Shown here: piece by piece, positions 25,139 to 36,620 of the stretch
Numbering within the stretch: position 1 is the stretch's first letter
Layout: every line of letters starts with the position of its first letter
Source of the DNA: Margaritispora aquatica
Lineage: Eukaryota; Ascomycota; Leotiomycetes; Helotiales; Discinellaceae
Direction: 5' to 3'
NCBI GenBank assembly: GCA_007644065.1
Contig: VJWN01000028.1
Coordinates: forward strand, 330,626 to 394,625
DNA length: 64,000 nucleotides
The notes under the pieces: model-generated
Databases searched by the model: none
Told to the model about the DNA's origin: nothing
The model's input: the letters and a program-made list of their open reading frames with translations, nothing else
Program-made: the position numbers and the translations under genes

Positions 25139-26360
25139 GATAGTGTGCTAAGACACAAATATGGTAGATCATCTTGACGATACGCCCTCGCTCCGTGTAT
25201 CAAACATGGCCTCATAGCTTGAACGAAGTACAAACTCTGAAGCACTTCGAATCCCTTCTTGTCATCTCAGTCATACGCAATAAGCTTAGTGATATAGTGT
25301 CAATTAGCTGATATGGTCTAATTTGGCCGACCTTGCCGAAGTTGTCCATTTCTTACAGACACAGGTGTCGGTCGAAGTTCTTGATTCTTCAATGCTTTGA
25401 GAACATTAGTGAACATCCTTAGTACCGCAACTGGACGCATTAACGTTGTGAATTTGCTTGGTATTTTTTTCTTGACTTGGTGTTAGAAACAGACTAATCG
25501 ATCAGCCACTGTACAACTCGTACTTGAGTCTGCAAACAATTCCGTGGCCTAACTTGCTGGGATCTGACACTGATCTATTACGGCCTTTGCATTTCTTGAT
25601 GGTCTAAAGGAACAGAGAAATAGATAGGTAGTATGGTTTCCCTGATTGATGCCTACTCCATTAGATATATGAAGAGGGTATTAAATCACACGGCATTGCT
25701 ACCTTGGGACGCGATTTTGGTTCTGGTGCCAATACCAAAAAAAACCCCTCACTATTTAAAAAACAGATAAGTTAAACGGAAACTTCTAGAATGCTCATCT
25801 TTCTGCATTTGGATGAGGTGGTTGGCTTGGCAGTACTCTGTCTTAACTGTACATGTGCTAACTGACGACAGCTTTACGCCTACAACCATTTTCATAATCT
25901 TTGCGCCTGTTGAGACCTAAAGACGAAGTCAATTAAGCAGAGCATACAAACACATAAAGATCAAGGCTAAACTTAATGAAGCTCCAGCACAAGGCAAAGT
26001 AAATTGTTTGCCGAACTCTACAATGATCACGAACTAGGTGTAACAAAACAGCTTATGATATCTCATATCCTCGTTGACCAGCTGCAACTTGCAAGTCTGA
26101 CGTCTGGTTTCCTAAATCCGTTGGGATGTATTTGGTAGAGAGTGCAAGGTAGTTGAAGCATGGAAGGTTTGTCGCGTTCCACTGATGTCGCGTCAATGTT
26201 CCTCGAGAAAAAAAGTTCTTGGCGTGGCGTAGGACTTCATTATCACCAGCAATCCTCAATTGTAAGGCATCGACAGTTTTGCTTGATCAACGTCTGCCAC
26301 AGTCAAACACATTTCCAACACATGTTGGATATGTAAACCTGATATCTATCTGCCAGCCAG
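25139..26360. other. Intergenic, no gene seen
   Basis: Terminator region of the P450 gene and promoter of the helicase. No frame above 70 codons is convincing. An upstream exon of the helicase could hide near 26219-26360, but nothing in the sequence demands it, because an in-frame TGA lies at 26340-26342 just before the chosen ATG. Confidence 0.5.
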
Positions 26361-29300
26361 ATGAATTGGCAGCATGTCGCAAGGAGAAATGGGCAGACCT
26401 TAACACGAGGCACAGTAAATGAAGTCAACTCCTTTCCTGTTGATCTACTAACTCAACGTCAGCGCCTATCCCAAGTCTCTTTGAAAGGTTTCTGCACAGG
26501 AATACAACACCGGTTACAACCGCCGGTAGACAGATGGCAACGTGCCCAGTCTCTCATTAAAACCTCGAGTGTTCGAAGAGCCTCTGTGCAGGAAACGCAA
26601 ACGCCTCAATTATGGGCAGGTGCCGTTAGAAGATCCCATGGAGGTCGGAGTAAAGATGCACCAGAGCCAAGTCGTCCTAAACATGTCGAATTGGTTCTTT
26701 CCCCAGAGCTTCTCTCTACCATGACAACTGCTGCCGATGCAGTCTTGCGACAGCCTATTTTACAGTCAAACTCGGAAGTGAACAATAGAATTATAGGGGG
26801 CAAAGAATTTCAAGCAAGGCAGAACAGCAGTGGGACACCATTACATCGCTGTGCGTTACTGAAGGAACGTTTTCAGTACAATCAAACAAATCGGCGGATG
26901 GAGAATATTAGGACCGTCAGAGAAAGCCTGCCAATGAATCAATACCGCAAGGATGTTCTCAAGCTGGTTAATCAAAACTTATTTAGCATTATAGTAGGGG
27001 CTACAGGCAGTGGCAAGAGCACTCAAGTTCCTCAGATCATTTTTGAGGATGCAATTGAGCGTTCTGTAGGATCAACTATCAATATTGTGTGCTCTCAGCC
27101 TCGCCGAATGGCGGCTACATCAATCGCTCAGCGTGTGGCGGCAGAGCGGAACGAGCAGCTTGGAGATGCTGTTGGGTATTATGTGAGGTTTGACCACAAG
27201 CTGGCAGAGTCAAGCGGTGTCATTAACTATTGTACCATTGGGGCCATGCTGCAGAAGTTAAATAAAGACCCTAATTATCTGGATGATCTCTCTCATATCA
27301 TCCTCGACGAAGTGCACGAAAGATCAGCTGAGATTGACGTGGCAATGGCTGTGCTCAAAACGCATATAGAACAGAGACTCCGGAATGGGCACCATGTTCC
27401 TCGCGTTGTTGTCAGTAAGTAAATATGCTTTGCTTTCTTAGTGGAAGTTAGTGTCATTTTTGGGCAACATTAGGCATCTTGCAGGGACTTGCAATGATCA
27501 GAAGATACATGAGATTAAAAATGTACTTGGCCTGCCGAGGATATTAGCAAGAGCAAGACACGCCCTCTTTACACAAGAATGAATAGAGATGTTGATGATG
27601 CTGATTATTTTATAGTGAGTGCAACCATGGATGAACCATTATTCAGAAATTACTTCGGACAGATCAATGCTAGTGGACAGAAGATACCATGTCCGATACT
27701 TCGAGTGCCAGGCCGTACATTTCCTGTTACAAAGGTGTTTCTTGATGACCTGCTATCTCAACTTAAGCTTAATTTTACTCCAAAGGAGCTTAGAGGTCTG
27801 ACTGAAGACAAAATCAGTGGAGAATTTGTGATCCGCGAACGAGCATTCAAAGTAACAAATACTCCATCTGATGCGAGTGTTGACACACCTATACCTACCG
27901 CTCTTATTGCAGCAACTGTCGCCCACATTGTCAAGTCCAGTACAACCAATGGGGCAATCTTGGTGTTTTTGCCCGGTTGGCGGGAGATAATGGGTGTTAA
28001 ACATGCCCTGGAGGAGTATCCTCTGGAAGTTGATTTCAATCAACAGTCCAAATTCAAAATTTACACAGTTCATTCGGAATTTCTTGAATCGCAGGCAGAT
28101 CTTTTCAGCCTGGAAGCAAAAGGTGTTCGAAAGATTATTTTAGCTACCAACATTGCAGAGACCTCAATCACCATACCAGAGGTTGAGTATGTTGTTGACT
28201 GTGGCAAGCATCGACAAGACTCGTACGATCAAGAAAACGGGACATCTGGTAAGCTCTCGACACGAAGAGAATTCTATACTCCTTCCCACATTCATTGCCC
28301 TTCACACAGTGAACATACTCCGCCCTTACTGACTGGTACTATCTAGAGCTCAAATCTAAATGGATCAGCAAATCAAGTTCAGATCAGCGCGCAGGAAGAG
28401 CCGGGAGAGTACAAAGTGGTAAATATTTTGCAGTATTCTCCGAAAAGCGTTACCACGCACTCGGTCAAGCAACTCCTGCCATTCTTCGGACAGACTTACA
28501 GGGAATTTGCCTCAATGCGAAGTTCTGGATGCCCGAAATTTCAATCAAGGACTTCCTCTCTAGACTAATCGCGCCGCCTAATCCAGATACTGTAGACACT
28601 GCTATAGAATCACTTCGTGACATCGATGCTTTGAACAACAACGACGAAATTACACCTTTAGGTGCCGTCCTTTCGGCACTGCCAATCCACCCATATATTG
28701 GCAGAATGCTCATTCTTGGCATAGTATTTCGATGTTTAGATCCTATGCTCATGATTGCCGCATCAACTAGCACAAACAAGCTTTTTGTCCGTCCACTTGG
28801 TCAAGAAACTGAGGCAAACGCTGCGCATCGTGCTTTTGATAAGGGTTACAATAGCGATCATATTCGGCTTGTAATGGCATTCCGTGCGGCCAGAGATCAG
28901 AAATTTTTCAGTAGGTGGGATTATGAGGAGTTCATGAGGAAGAATTTCCTAAGCTCGAGGTCTTTTGACGCCATACAGCGCATTATGATGCAGATAACTC
29001 GCATCCTTGAAAATACAGGTCTTGTACCATCAAGCATAGCTAAAAGAGACGTCAATTTGAATGAAAACTCGGGGAACTTTGCCCTCATCCGAGCGCTCTC
29101 AATCGCAACGCATCGTGGAAATATAGCTCGACTACTAGATCCTAACGACAAAGAGGGATTCTTCCAAACGAAGGGAAAGCGAGCTCTAGCATTGAGAAGC
29201 TCCGCAAACAACCCGTTTAGGAGGGCAGACAAGGAGCTGGGCACCCTAGATTTTCCCCACGATGCCATTCTATCATACGCAGATATGGGAAGAACGGACG

Positions 29301-29785
29301 AGGGGGATTACACACTAAGAGACACGACTCTAGTGTCCCCTGTTGCTGCGGCTTTATTTGCATCTGAACTCCAGATTAACAATAAAGGAACCATTCTTAC
29401 ACTCAACAAGTGGCTTAAGTTGAAGATCCAGTGGAGCCCGGAATTGCCAGCTGAAGAAGATGTCAGCACCATCATTCTATTGTTCAGGGAAGCTTGGGAT
29501 CAAATCCTTCAATCTGCATTTTCAAGGCTTTTGCATGGTCAAAACCCTCTCCAGGGTGCACATCAGCAGGCTTTCGTCGATGCACTGGTGAAAGTTGTCT
29601 CGCGAGATCTGGGAGACGAGGACATGCGCCGCATTTTGTATGGTCTTGAGGTAGACGAGAAAAGGGAAGCCAAGAAGGCAGAGAAGAAACGAAAAAATGA
29701 TTTACGATTAGCCGCTGAAGCAGCACGGATAGTTCGCTTGAAGGGCCATGTGGAAAAAGCTTACAGTACAGCTGAGATATCTTAG
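26361..29785 (+). CDS. DEAH/RHA-type ATP-dependent RNA helicase (DHX36/DHX30-like)
   Basis: Three exons fit: 26361-27414, 27616-28248 and 28347-29785, giving 1041 residues. All superfamily 2 motifs are present in order: motif I GATGSGKST (Lys219), Ia SQPRRMAATS, motif II DEVH (316-319), motif III SATMD (residues 353-357, completed by splicing as VVVMSATMD), motif IV region VFLPGWREI, motif V TNIAETSITIPEVEYVVDCG and motif VI QRAGRAGR (576-583). Helicase-associated HA2 and OB-fold regions follow. The family unwinds RNA duplexes or G-quadruplexes using ATP. The N-terminal 190 residues are Arg/Gln-rich, poor in acidic residues and without a double-stranded RNA-binding domain, so a mitochondrial or organelle role is possible. 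Motif II is DEVH rather than DEAH. The first intron (201 bp) is long for this locus; the second is 98 bp. The start codon is the least certain part. Confidence 0.88.
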
Positions 29786-30786
29786 GGATACTGTAATATA
29801 GATAATGTTCCATACTGTATCATCAATATAGGGGGAATGCCATGGTATGGTACGGCGTTGGATTTGAATATCCGATGAAGGGTTCATCGAAAATCTCACT
29901 TATTAGGTTGTTAGATAGAGGAGATGATTGTATGACTTATGAGTATCAAGTTCAAATAATTTGATCTCATTCAATCTCACATTTTGTGGTATCAGAACAA
30001 GAACTATAGTTTTTCAGGCCAGATGATACCAGACAGCCCAGATTCGTTCTACCTGAAACTCTCTTGTGGGGCTGGTTTTTTTGATGTCTTCTCTGCGATT
30101 CGGATATTTCCGCTCACAATTACAGCTATCTTGTTCTTGTAACCAAGACTTTCCTTCATACATCTTGTCTTTTTCCCTCGCGCGCTTCTTCTCGCCCTGC
30201 ACTAGTCCCAGGGGGGTTTTGTTGAACCTTTTATCCAAAGTTCGATTCAGAGACTCGATCCGTAAAATCAGGATGATTTTTTCTTGTCACCCAAGAACAA
30301 CTAGTCAGTAAACTGCCCCGCTATATTGGGGTGTTGTAATAAATAGTGCCATGGTGAGATGCTCAGCTTGATTTGAATTTGAATCATTGGTGAAGTAGTC
30401 CAACAAGAGAAAGATACGAGAGGGGCAAAGAGGGTTAATTTACTGATAGGAGAAGAATGAAAAAGCAATCTGAGATCCAATGTCTTAACACGAGAGCGAA
30501 CAGAAGGTTTGGGCACGTAGTAGCTTTGATTTTTTTGATCTAGGGGTTTGCAAGCAGTCGGAATCGCTCCACTATGCTGGGTGTGCCACAGTGTATGAAT
30601 TAGGCATTCCAGGTCATGTATCTGATCTATACGCTTAATTGGGATTTCAATGTTGATTGTATTTAACAACGAAAGAGAATTTCCTATCATATGACGAATG
30701 TGTCACTAATAAGAGCACATCAAGACAGATTCCGAGTTTAAAAAAATTGGTATTGCCATAGAAAACATTCAAATACCACATCCTCA
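29786..30786. other. Convergent intergenic region, no gene seen
   Basis: The region separates the 3' ends of the helicase and sec5 genes. A 129-codon minus-strand frame at 30301-30690 has no domain and is not supported. Confidence 0.55.
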
Positions 30787-33700
30787 CTATAACTGGCCGC
30801 CACTATTCGTACTAGGAACACTGCTACTACTTATCGCAGATTGTACTGTTCCCGGCCTCTCGCCCCGAGTTCTTACTTTCTTGAAACAAGCAAACTCGCT
30901 CCTACTTCCCTCTCTCAGTCTCTTCAGCACTGCCCTCATCTCAGGCAGTTCACTCTGAAGTCTCTGTCTCGCGTCGTTATCCGTCCCTTTATCTAGCTCT
31001 TGATAAATCTGGCTCTGCATGTCACTCGCGCGGTCAGTGGTGTATTGGCTCAGTGTCTGTGCAACAAATTCCACATCTAAGGTCGCTTGCATGAGCTCAT
31101 ATAAAGTGTACCGTTGTCGCAACTTAAATGCTTCAAGAAGTTCACGCGAGCATTGCTCGAGGAGATATGAAAGAACCTGGGCCGTGAGAGATGAGGCGGT
31201 TGTTGAGACAAGCGTGTGCACAAGAACCAGAGATAGAAGGGCTTCGTAAATGTAGGGTCGCACTTCGAAGGGTTTGGAGGAAGGAGGCCAGTCTGTCGAG
31301 GCAACGCTAGGCCGGATAATGTTGCGAAGAGTCTCAACGGCGGGGCGTGTGAAGGATTGAAATAGACGGGCATCTATCTGGCCCAGGACGTCACGGATAG
31401 TTTTGGTTTCATCCGTAAGTTTGACGGAGAAGGCATTCTCAAATTGAGTGGTGAGATTGGGGACGACATCTGTACGGAGGGCTTGTAGATTGGAGAGAGT
31501 GAGTAGCATGCGGACATTCTATAACTGATTAGATAATGTACAGAGCTTGGAGGCAGGGAGACTTACTCGATCGCTAGCATTGACAGTGCCTGCACCAATG
31601 CTGGTAGCAATAACCATAGCTACTGGACTTGCAAGACCATCACTCTCTGTAGTCCAATCGTCCTCCGATTTCTTGATTGATTTCTCTGCATTTTCGACCA
31701 TACCACTAAGAGACTTGTAGAGTGTAGTCACAAATTGGCTACGGACCATGGTAAGAAGTTTGCTTGGGGGCGGAGAGACAACGTTGTATGCACTTGACTT
31801 TGCCTCCGAGATGTACAGAATCTTTTGCATTCCTGTCAGAATAGCACTTTCAAAGGCCTCGAAATAAGCTGGCATTCGTGTAAGATCGCGTTTCTCAGGC
31901 GACCTTCTCCAGTCCTCCAACACTTTGATGTTCTCAGCATCCTTGTTCCAGGCTGCACAAACTGCAATAACGCATCTCTCTCTCGCCTCACCAGTAAGGG
32001 TTTGGAGTCGAGTGCTAGCACTGCCATCTCCGCCAATAGGTGAGATCGTAGCCATTTCACTAGCCCCCGTTCCAACCAAGACCAAAAGTTTGGCAAGGTA
32101 ATGAACACCACTAAGCGAATTGGACCAAGGGGGCCAGAAAGCATACTTTTCCCAGGCTTCACCTCTTTTCGGCGAAGGAGGAGGCATATTATTTGGATCA
32201 AGGTTGAAGCGAGGATCCCGAAGCCCCGAAGGCGTGAGCTGAGATCCAAATGTTGCAGGGGTATTTGGAGTCAAGGGCAAAGGTGAAAATAATGCAGATA
32301 TATCATCAGGAGGAGGATCGACAAAGAAGGAGAATACACTCTCCCTCAGCATATCAATCAATTCCACAGCACCTTCTTTTAGCTGGAAGATCTCTTGGTC
32401 TGAGAGCTGGAGATGTTTCCGTGAATCTCCAGTGATGCCATTTGAAAGATTTCGCTGCAGCTTCCCATCGATGAAGCCTTGGACAGTCTGCCAGAATTCT
32501 GATACTTCTCCAAGGATACCTTGTGCGGAGAGCATCTCTTTAAGATAAGCATGGGATTGCTCCCACAATTCGATAATATCAGAAGAGTCCATTGATGTTG
32601 GTTTATCCTCAACAGTCTGTCGACCAAGTGATCTCAGATGCGAGGAAATAATCTGGGTTGTAGGCTTTTCTCCGCTGGCAAGACGCCGACGAGACACCTC
32701 GATAGCCATTTTCGATCGATCTGAAGTCACTTGAACTTTGTTTTTCAGATACTCGAATCGATTTTCCAGCCAAGCCCATATAGGGTTTTGTTCCACACCA
32801 AGCTCTAGCAATATATTGATGAGTTCCATATGCTGATCTTGAGGAGCCGCTGCATCTGTTCTTGAAGAAATATTTTGGGTAGACCCCAGCTTTTTCCAGA
32901 CATCTTCTTTGAACTCAGTTATTTGTCGTTCAACGTCGTTCCAGACACGTCCCGCCAGCAGGATCTGAAATATTTGAGAGTCGCTTGGGGATGCAGCTCC
33001 AAGGTTTTCCACCAATTTCCTAGATTCAGTAGCAAAATTTGCTGCCTTGCGATAATCATCAGCTATGCCATCATAATCCTTTTGCTTGATTTTCTCAGTG
33101 ATCGCAGTCCCAATCTCATGCATGTCTTTGTAACGCTCCGCTGTTCCAGTCATAATTATCATGCTGTCCTCTTTCTCACGTCCTCCTAACGCTGGACCCC
33201 AAACTTCCTCTGCCTTCGCCGACACATCAAGGAGGGGTATCTTGATTCCCATAACTCCATACTCGCTCTCTTTAGTCAAAGCGTTCTTCTTCCGAGTATC
33301 TTGTGAGGGGCTTATCATCGAAGTCTGGTTGCCGCTGCCTGCTCTAAAGCTACTCCTGCTCGCATGGCGCGAATGGGTTCGTACCGCTCTTGAAGGCGTA
33401 GGGTCTGCTCCCCGATATTTCATCTCGGTGTAGACATTGTCAATAGTTGCTTTCGCACGCACAAATCGCTCGAAATTAGATTCCACCAGCAGTTTCAGAG
33501 ACGCGGATTTTTGGTCGATTGATTGTGACAATATTTCGAGGCCACTTAGAAGGTCTTGAGTGGATGCTTCACGATGGACCTGGGACAGGAATAAGGCAGG
33601 CGAAAATGTAGTAGATGAGAGGAGGAAGCGATTACCTGGACAGGTCAATCAAAGCTAATATATCTTGCAATAAGAAACTCACGTATCCGTGGATCATCTT

Positions 33701-34022
33701 GTACTGGTAGACCACCTTGTCGTAGTAGATTCACAACCGAGTTTGAAGAGCCCAAAGGATCTGGTTCATCCCTTTGAACCAGATTCTCTACACCTTTATC
33801 TGTCCTCTGTGTGCCAGGTAGAAAGCTCTTTCTGTCACTTGCAGCTCTTTCTAATGCTGAGTATCTTGACTTGGATCTTCGAACCATGCCATTGCGCGCA
33901 GACTTCTCAATATTCTCCTCCTCATCTGATACATCGCTGTTGTCTTTTTCTGCAGGCCATTCTAGAGGATAAGCTGTTGCTAGCTGGTAGTGATCCAAGA
34001 CTGTTTGCTCGTAGTCTGCCAT
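30787..34022 (-). CDS. sec5: Exocyst complex component Sec5
   Basis: Three exons on the minus strand: 34022-33683, 33635-31567 and 31518-30787, encoding 1046 residues. The introns are 47 and 48 bp and keep the frame. The N-terminus (MADYEQTVLDHYQLATAYPL) and the block spanning intron 1 (LLRQGGLPVQDDPRIRNRFL, then LSSTTFSPALFLSQVHREAS) match the Sec5 family as I know it. The remainder is mostly helical, as expected for a CATCHR-type tethering subunit. Sec5 is part of the octameric exocyst that tethers secretory vesicles to the plasma membrane, mainly at hyphal tips. The start used is the ATG at 34022; the frame extends three codons upstream only through a TTG. It is divergently transcribed from idh2 with a 420-bp shared promoter. 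Confidence 0.93.
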
Positions 34023-34442
34023 AGCGAACAATTGCTGTGTAGCTAAGATTTAGGTTCTGAGATCGTCGCACTCAATTAGGTTTGTGGCCAGCCTGATTCC
34101 GCCACTCCATCGCCCTAATCTTCAACTGGGAATCAATTGCTCTCGTGTCGCGGGTATCGCAGGTTTGTAGATACTGTAGCTTCTGAACTTTTGCACAAAG
34201 TACATAAAGTAATACTGCCCCACGTCGTCTTGGTGTTTCTGCGTGGCCGGTCTGTCCCGAAGCAGTTGGCGGCTCGGAGGTGCAGCCTCGGAAAAAGCAA
34301 GGCCCATTCAGCGAGATCCTTTCCACGGCTACTCTCAAGCTATCGCAAACCTCTTCCAACCCAAACAACAGCCACCTCTAACCACCACCCGCAACATCAA
34401 TTTCTCTCTCCGCAAAGTATTTTGACTGGAGAATAGTTCAAA
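34023..34442. promoter_or_regulatory. Shared divergent promoter of sec5 and idh2
   Basis: 420 bp lie between the two start codons. Both 5' leaders and core promoters must fit in it. No clear TATA box was seen. The CA-rich stretch around 34360-34400 is typical of fungal 5' leaders upstream of idh2. Confidence 0.55.
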
Positions 34443-35906
34443 ATGCTTGCGATCCGTTCCTTTGCAGCTCCTGCCCGTCGGCAATGCTTCCAAGCATCTG
34501 CGCGTGTGTGGGCTCCCACCACTGTGCAAGTGCGTAGCTACATACCACCCAAGACAACTGAGGGTTTTTATCCTGAAGCTTTACTAACATCACTTTGGAA
34601 TTAGTCCTACCGCACATATTCTACACAAAAGGGCAAGGTCGCTGAGTTTCTCGGCAAGAAGGACACCGATGTAAGGCCTCCATCACCATTGGAATGAGAT
34701 TGTGAGCTTGGATATGGACAATGGCAAGAGATACGGACTCAATTGGTTTTGGGAGGAAGAAAGAAGGGAATGTACGGATGCACACATCTCTGACATTATT
34801 CTAGGGTCTCTACATGGTCAGTTTGATCGAGGGTGACGGAATCGGTCCAGAAATCTCTCAGTCAGTCAAGGACATCTTTGCAGCAGCCAACGTATGAAGC
34901 TATTTCTCAATTAGGAAAATTCAGTCTAACATACAGAAAAGGCACCAATCAAGTGGGAACCAGTAGATGTCACACCTCGTCTTGAGTACGGAAAGACCAC
35001 AATTGCGGCGGAGACTATCGAGAGTATCAAGAGGAATAAGGTGGCACTCAAGGGCCCTCTTGCTGTAAGGCAACTCCCAATCTGAACTGGTTATCGTTAC
35101 TGACCCCTTCTCAGACTCCCATTGGAAAGGGACATGTCTCATTAAACTTGACCCTTCGCCGAACTTTCAACCTCTTCGCTAACGTTCGACCATGTCGCTC
35201 GATTGCCGGATACAAGACCCCTTACGATGGGGTTGACACAGTTCTGATTCGTGAGAACACTGAGGGAGAGTACTCTGGTATCGAGCACGTTGTTGTGGAC
35301 GGCGTCGTACAGAGCATCAAGCTTATCACCCGGGAAGCAAGTGAGCGCGTGCTCAGATTTGCTTTCCAATATGCCGAGGATATTGGAAGACTCAAGGTCC
35401 GTGCCGTTCACAAGGCTACCATCATGAAGATGAGTGATGGTCTTTTCTTGGGTACTGCAGAGAGAGTTGCCAAGGATTTCCCCAGTGTTGAATTTGATGC
35501 TGAGCTTTTGGACAACACCTGCTTGAAAATTGTCACAGACCCTACACCATATAACGACAAGGTTTTGGTCATGCCCAACTTGTATGGCGACATTCTTTCC
35601 GATATGTGTGCTGGTTTGATTGGTGGTCTTGGTCTAACTCCTTCTGGAAATATTGGAGATGAGTGCTCTATTTTTGAGGCAGTCCACGGTTCAGCTCCAG
35701 ATATTGCCGGCAAGGCACTTGCCAACCCAACTGCTCTCCTCCTTAGTTCTATCATGATGTTGAGACATATGGGTTTGAATGACCACGCACAGAGAATTGA
35801 GAAGGCTATCTTCGACACACTTGCTGAAGGCAAGACGTTGACTGGCGATTTGGGAGGAAAGGCCAAGACACACGAGTATGCTGGTGCGATTATCAAGCGT
35901 CTTTAG
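34443..35906 (+). CDS. idh2: Isocitrate dehydrogenase [NAD] subunit 2, mitochondrial
   Basis: Five exons: 34443-34529, 34605-34670, 34805-34891, 34942-35064 and 35115-35906, giving 384 residues, the usual size for Idh2. Residues 1-30 are a mitochondrial presequence, rich in Arg and Ala and without acidic residues ([20 protein letters not shown]). The mature protein has [13 protein letters not shown] near the N-terminus, [20 protein letters not shown], the substrate-loop [14 protein letters not shown] and the family signature [19 protein letters not shown]. It forms the catalytic subunit of the NAD-dependent TCA-cycle enzyme that converts isocitrate to 2-oxoglutarate in the mitochondrial matrix; the partner subunit Idh1 is not in this window. 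Four introns are crowded into the first 675 bp. The third acceptor is the second of two nearby AGs (34936 and 34941); only the second keeps the frame. Confidence 0.96.
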
Positions 35907-36620
35907 GTTGTTGGGCTTTGTAAATATACCCTTTTGACTGAGGGTTGTAGACTGTACCAAGAATGAATGCATACCCGAATAACTCTTGACCCAATAGCAT
36001 GTTTATGAGAGTAGAATATAGGGCTGTTACGTTGATAGTTCTATCTCGCTTGGGGCTTTGCTACCGCTTGTGATTTGACTTAACAACGTCACTTTCGGGA
36101 CCTGCAGGTACCTTGTGCTGGACCGTACGTAAGTCAAGTATGTTTTTATCTTCGTGTTTAGACGGTGTTACCAGCATGCTTCATCAACTGGAGTTACATT
36201 CCCCATCAGTGCAACCATCGGATCCGGTCAACTGAAGCCGCACTGACCTCAAACTTTGTTTTCTTTGTTGGATTGACGCTGCTGGAAGGACAGAACCCTG
36301 TCAAATTTCCACACGTGTGCGAGACAATTCGACTCGAATCTCCAGCAAGACAACTCCACATCTTTTCAAATAAATGATCTCCAAATCACTCTGCACTCTG
36401 CAGCATCTTCAAGCACCAGGCTGTTAGCTACATGAATCTTCATGGTCCACCTTCCATTATGGACATAAGCCGAGATTGAACCCCTCCAAAGCTTCTCAAC
36501 CGCCGCAAAGATAGCCAATCAGCCTTGCCTGGACTTCACATTTATCAGGAGTCCACAAGTGCAAGTGCAAGTAGTCCACGCCAGCAACAAATTTTCTAGG
36601 TAGAGGAGGAAACGATCATT
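35907..36620. other. Intergenic region upstream of the phytase gene
   Basis: Contains the idh2 terminator and the phytase promoter, including the CACGTG box listed separately. A 70-codon plus-strand frame at 36165-36377 has no domain and was not accepted. Confidence 0.55.
36312..36317. promoter_or_regulatory. CACGTG box, candidate Pho4/NUC-1 site
   Basis: A palindromic CACGTG, extended to ACACGTGT, lies 304 bp upstream of the phytase start. CACGTG is the core bound by the phosphate-starvation bHLH factors Pho4 and NUC-1. One such hexamer is expected by chance about once in 4 kb, so the assignment rests on the matching gene function. Confidence 0.4.

Noticed and set aside
28420..28434. Possible tiny intron GTAAATATTTTGCAG in the helicase
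   Set aside because: It is 15 bp and reads in frame as GKYFAVFSEK, the expected sequence after motif VI, so it is coding.
30200..30290. Possible tRNA suggested by a GTTCGATTC loop-like word at about 30240
   Set aside because: Flanking bases do not form a T stem, and no matching acceptor or anticodon arms could be drawn.
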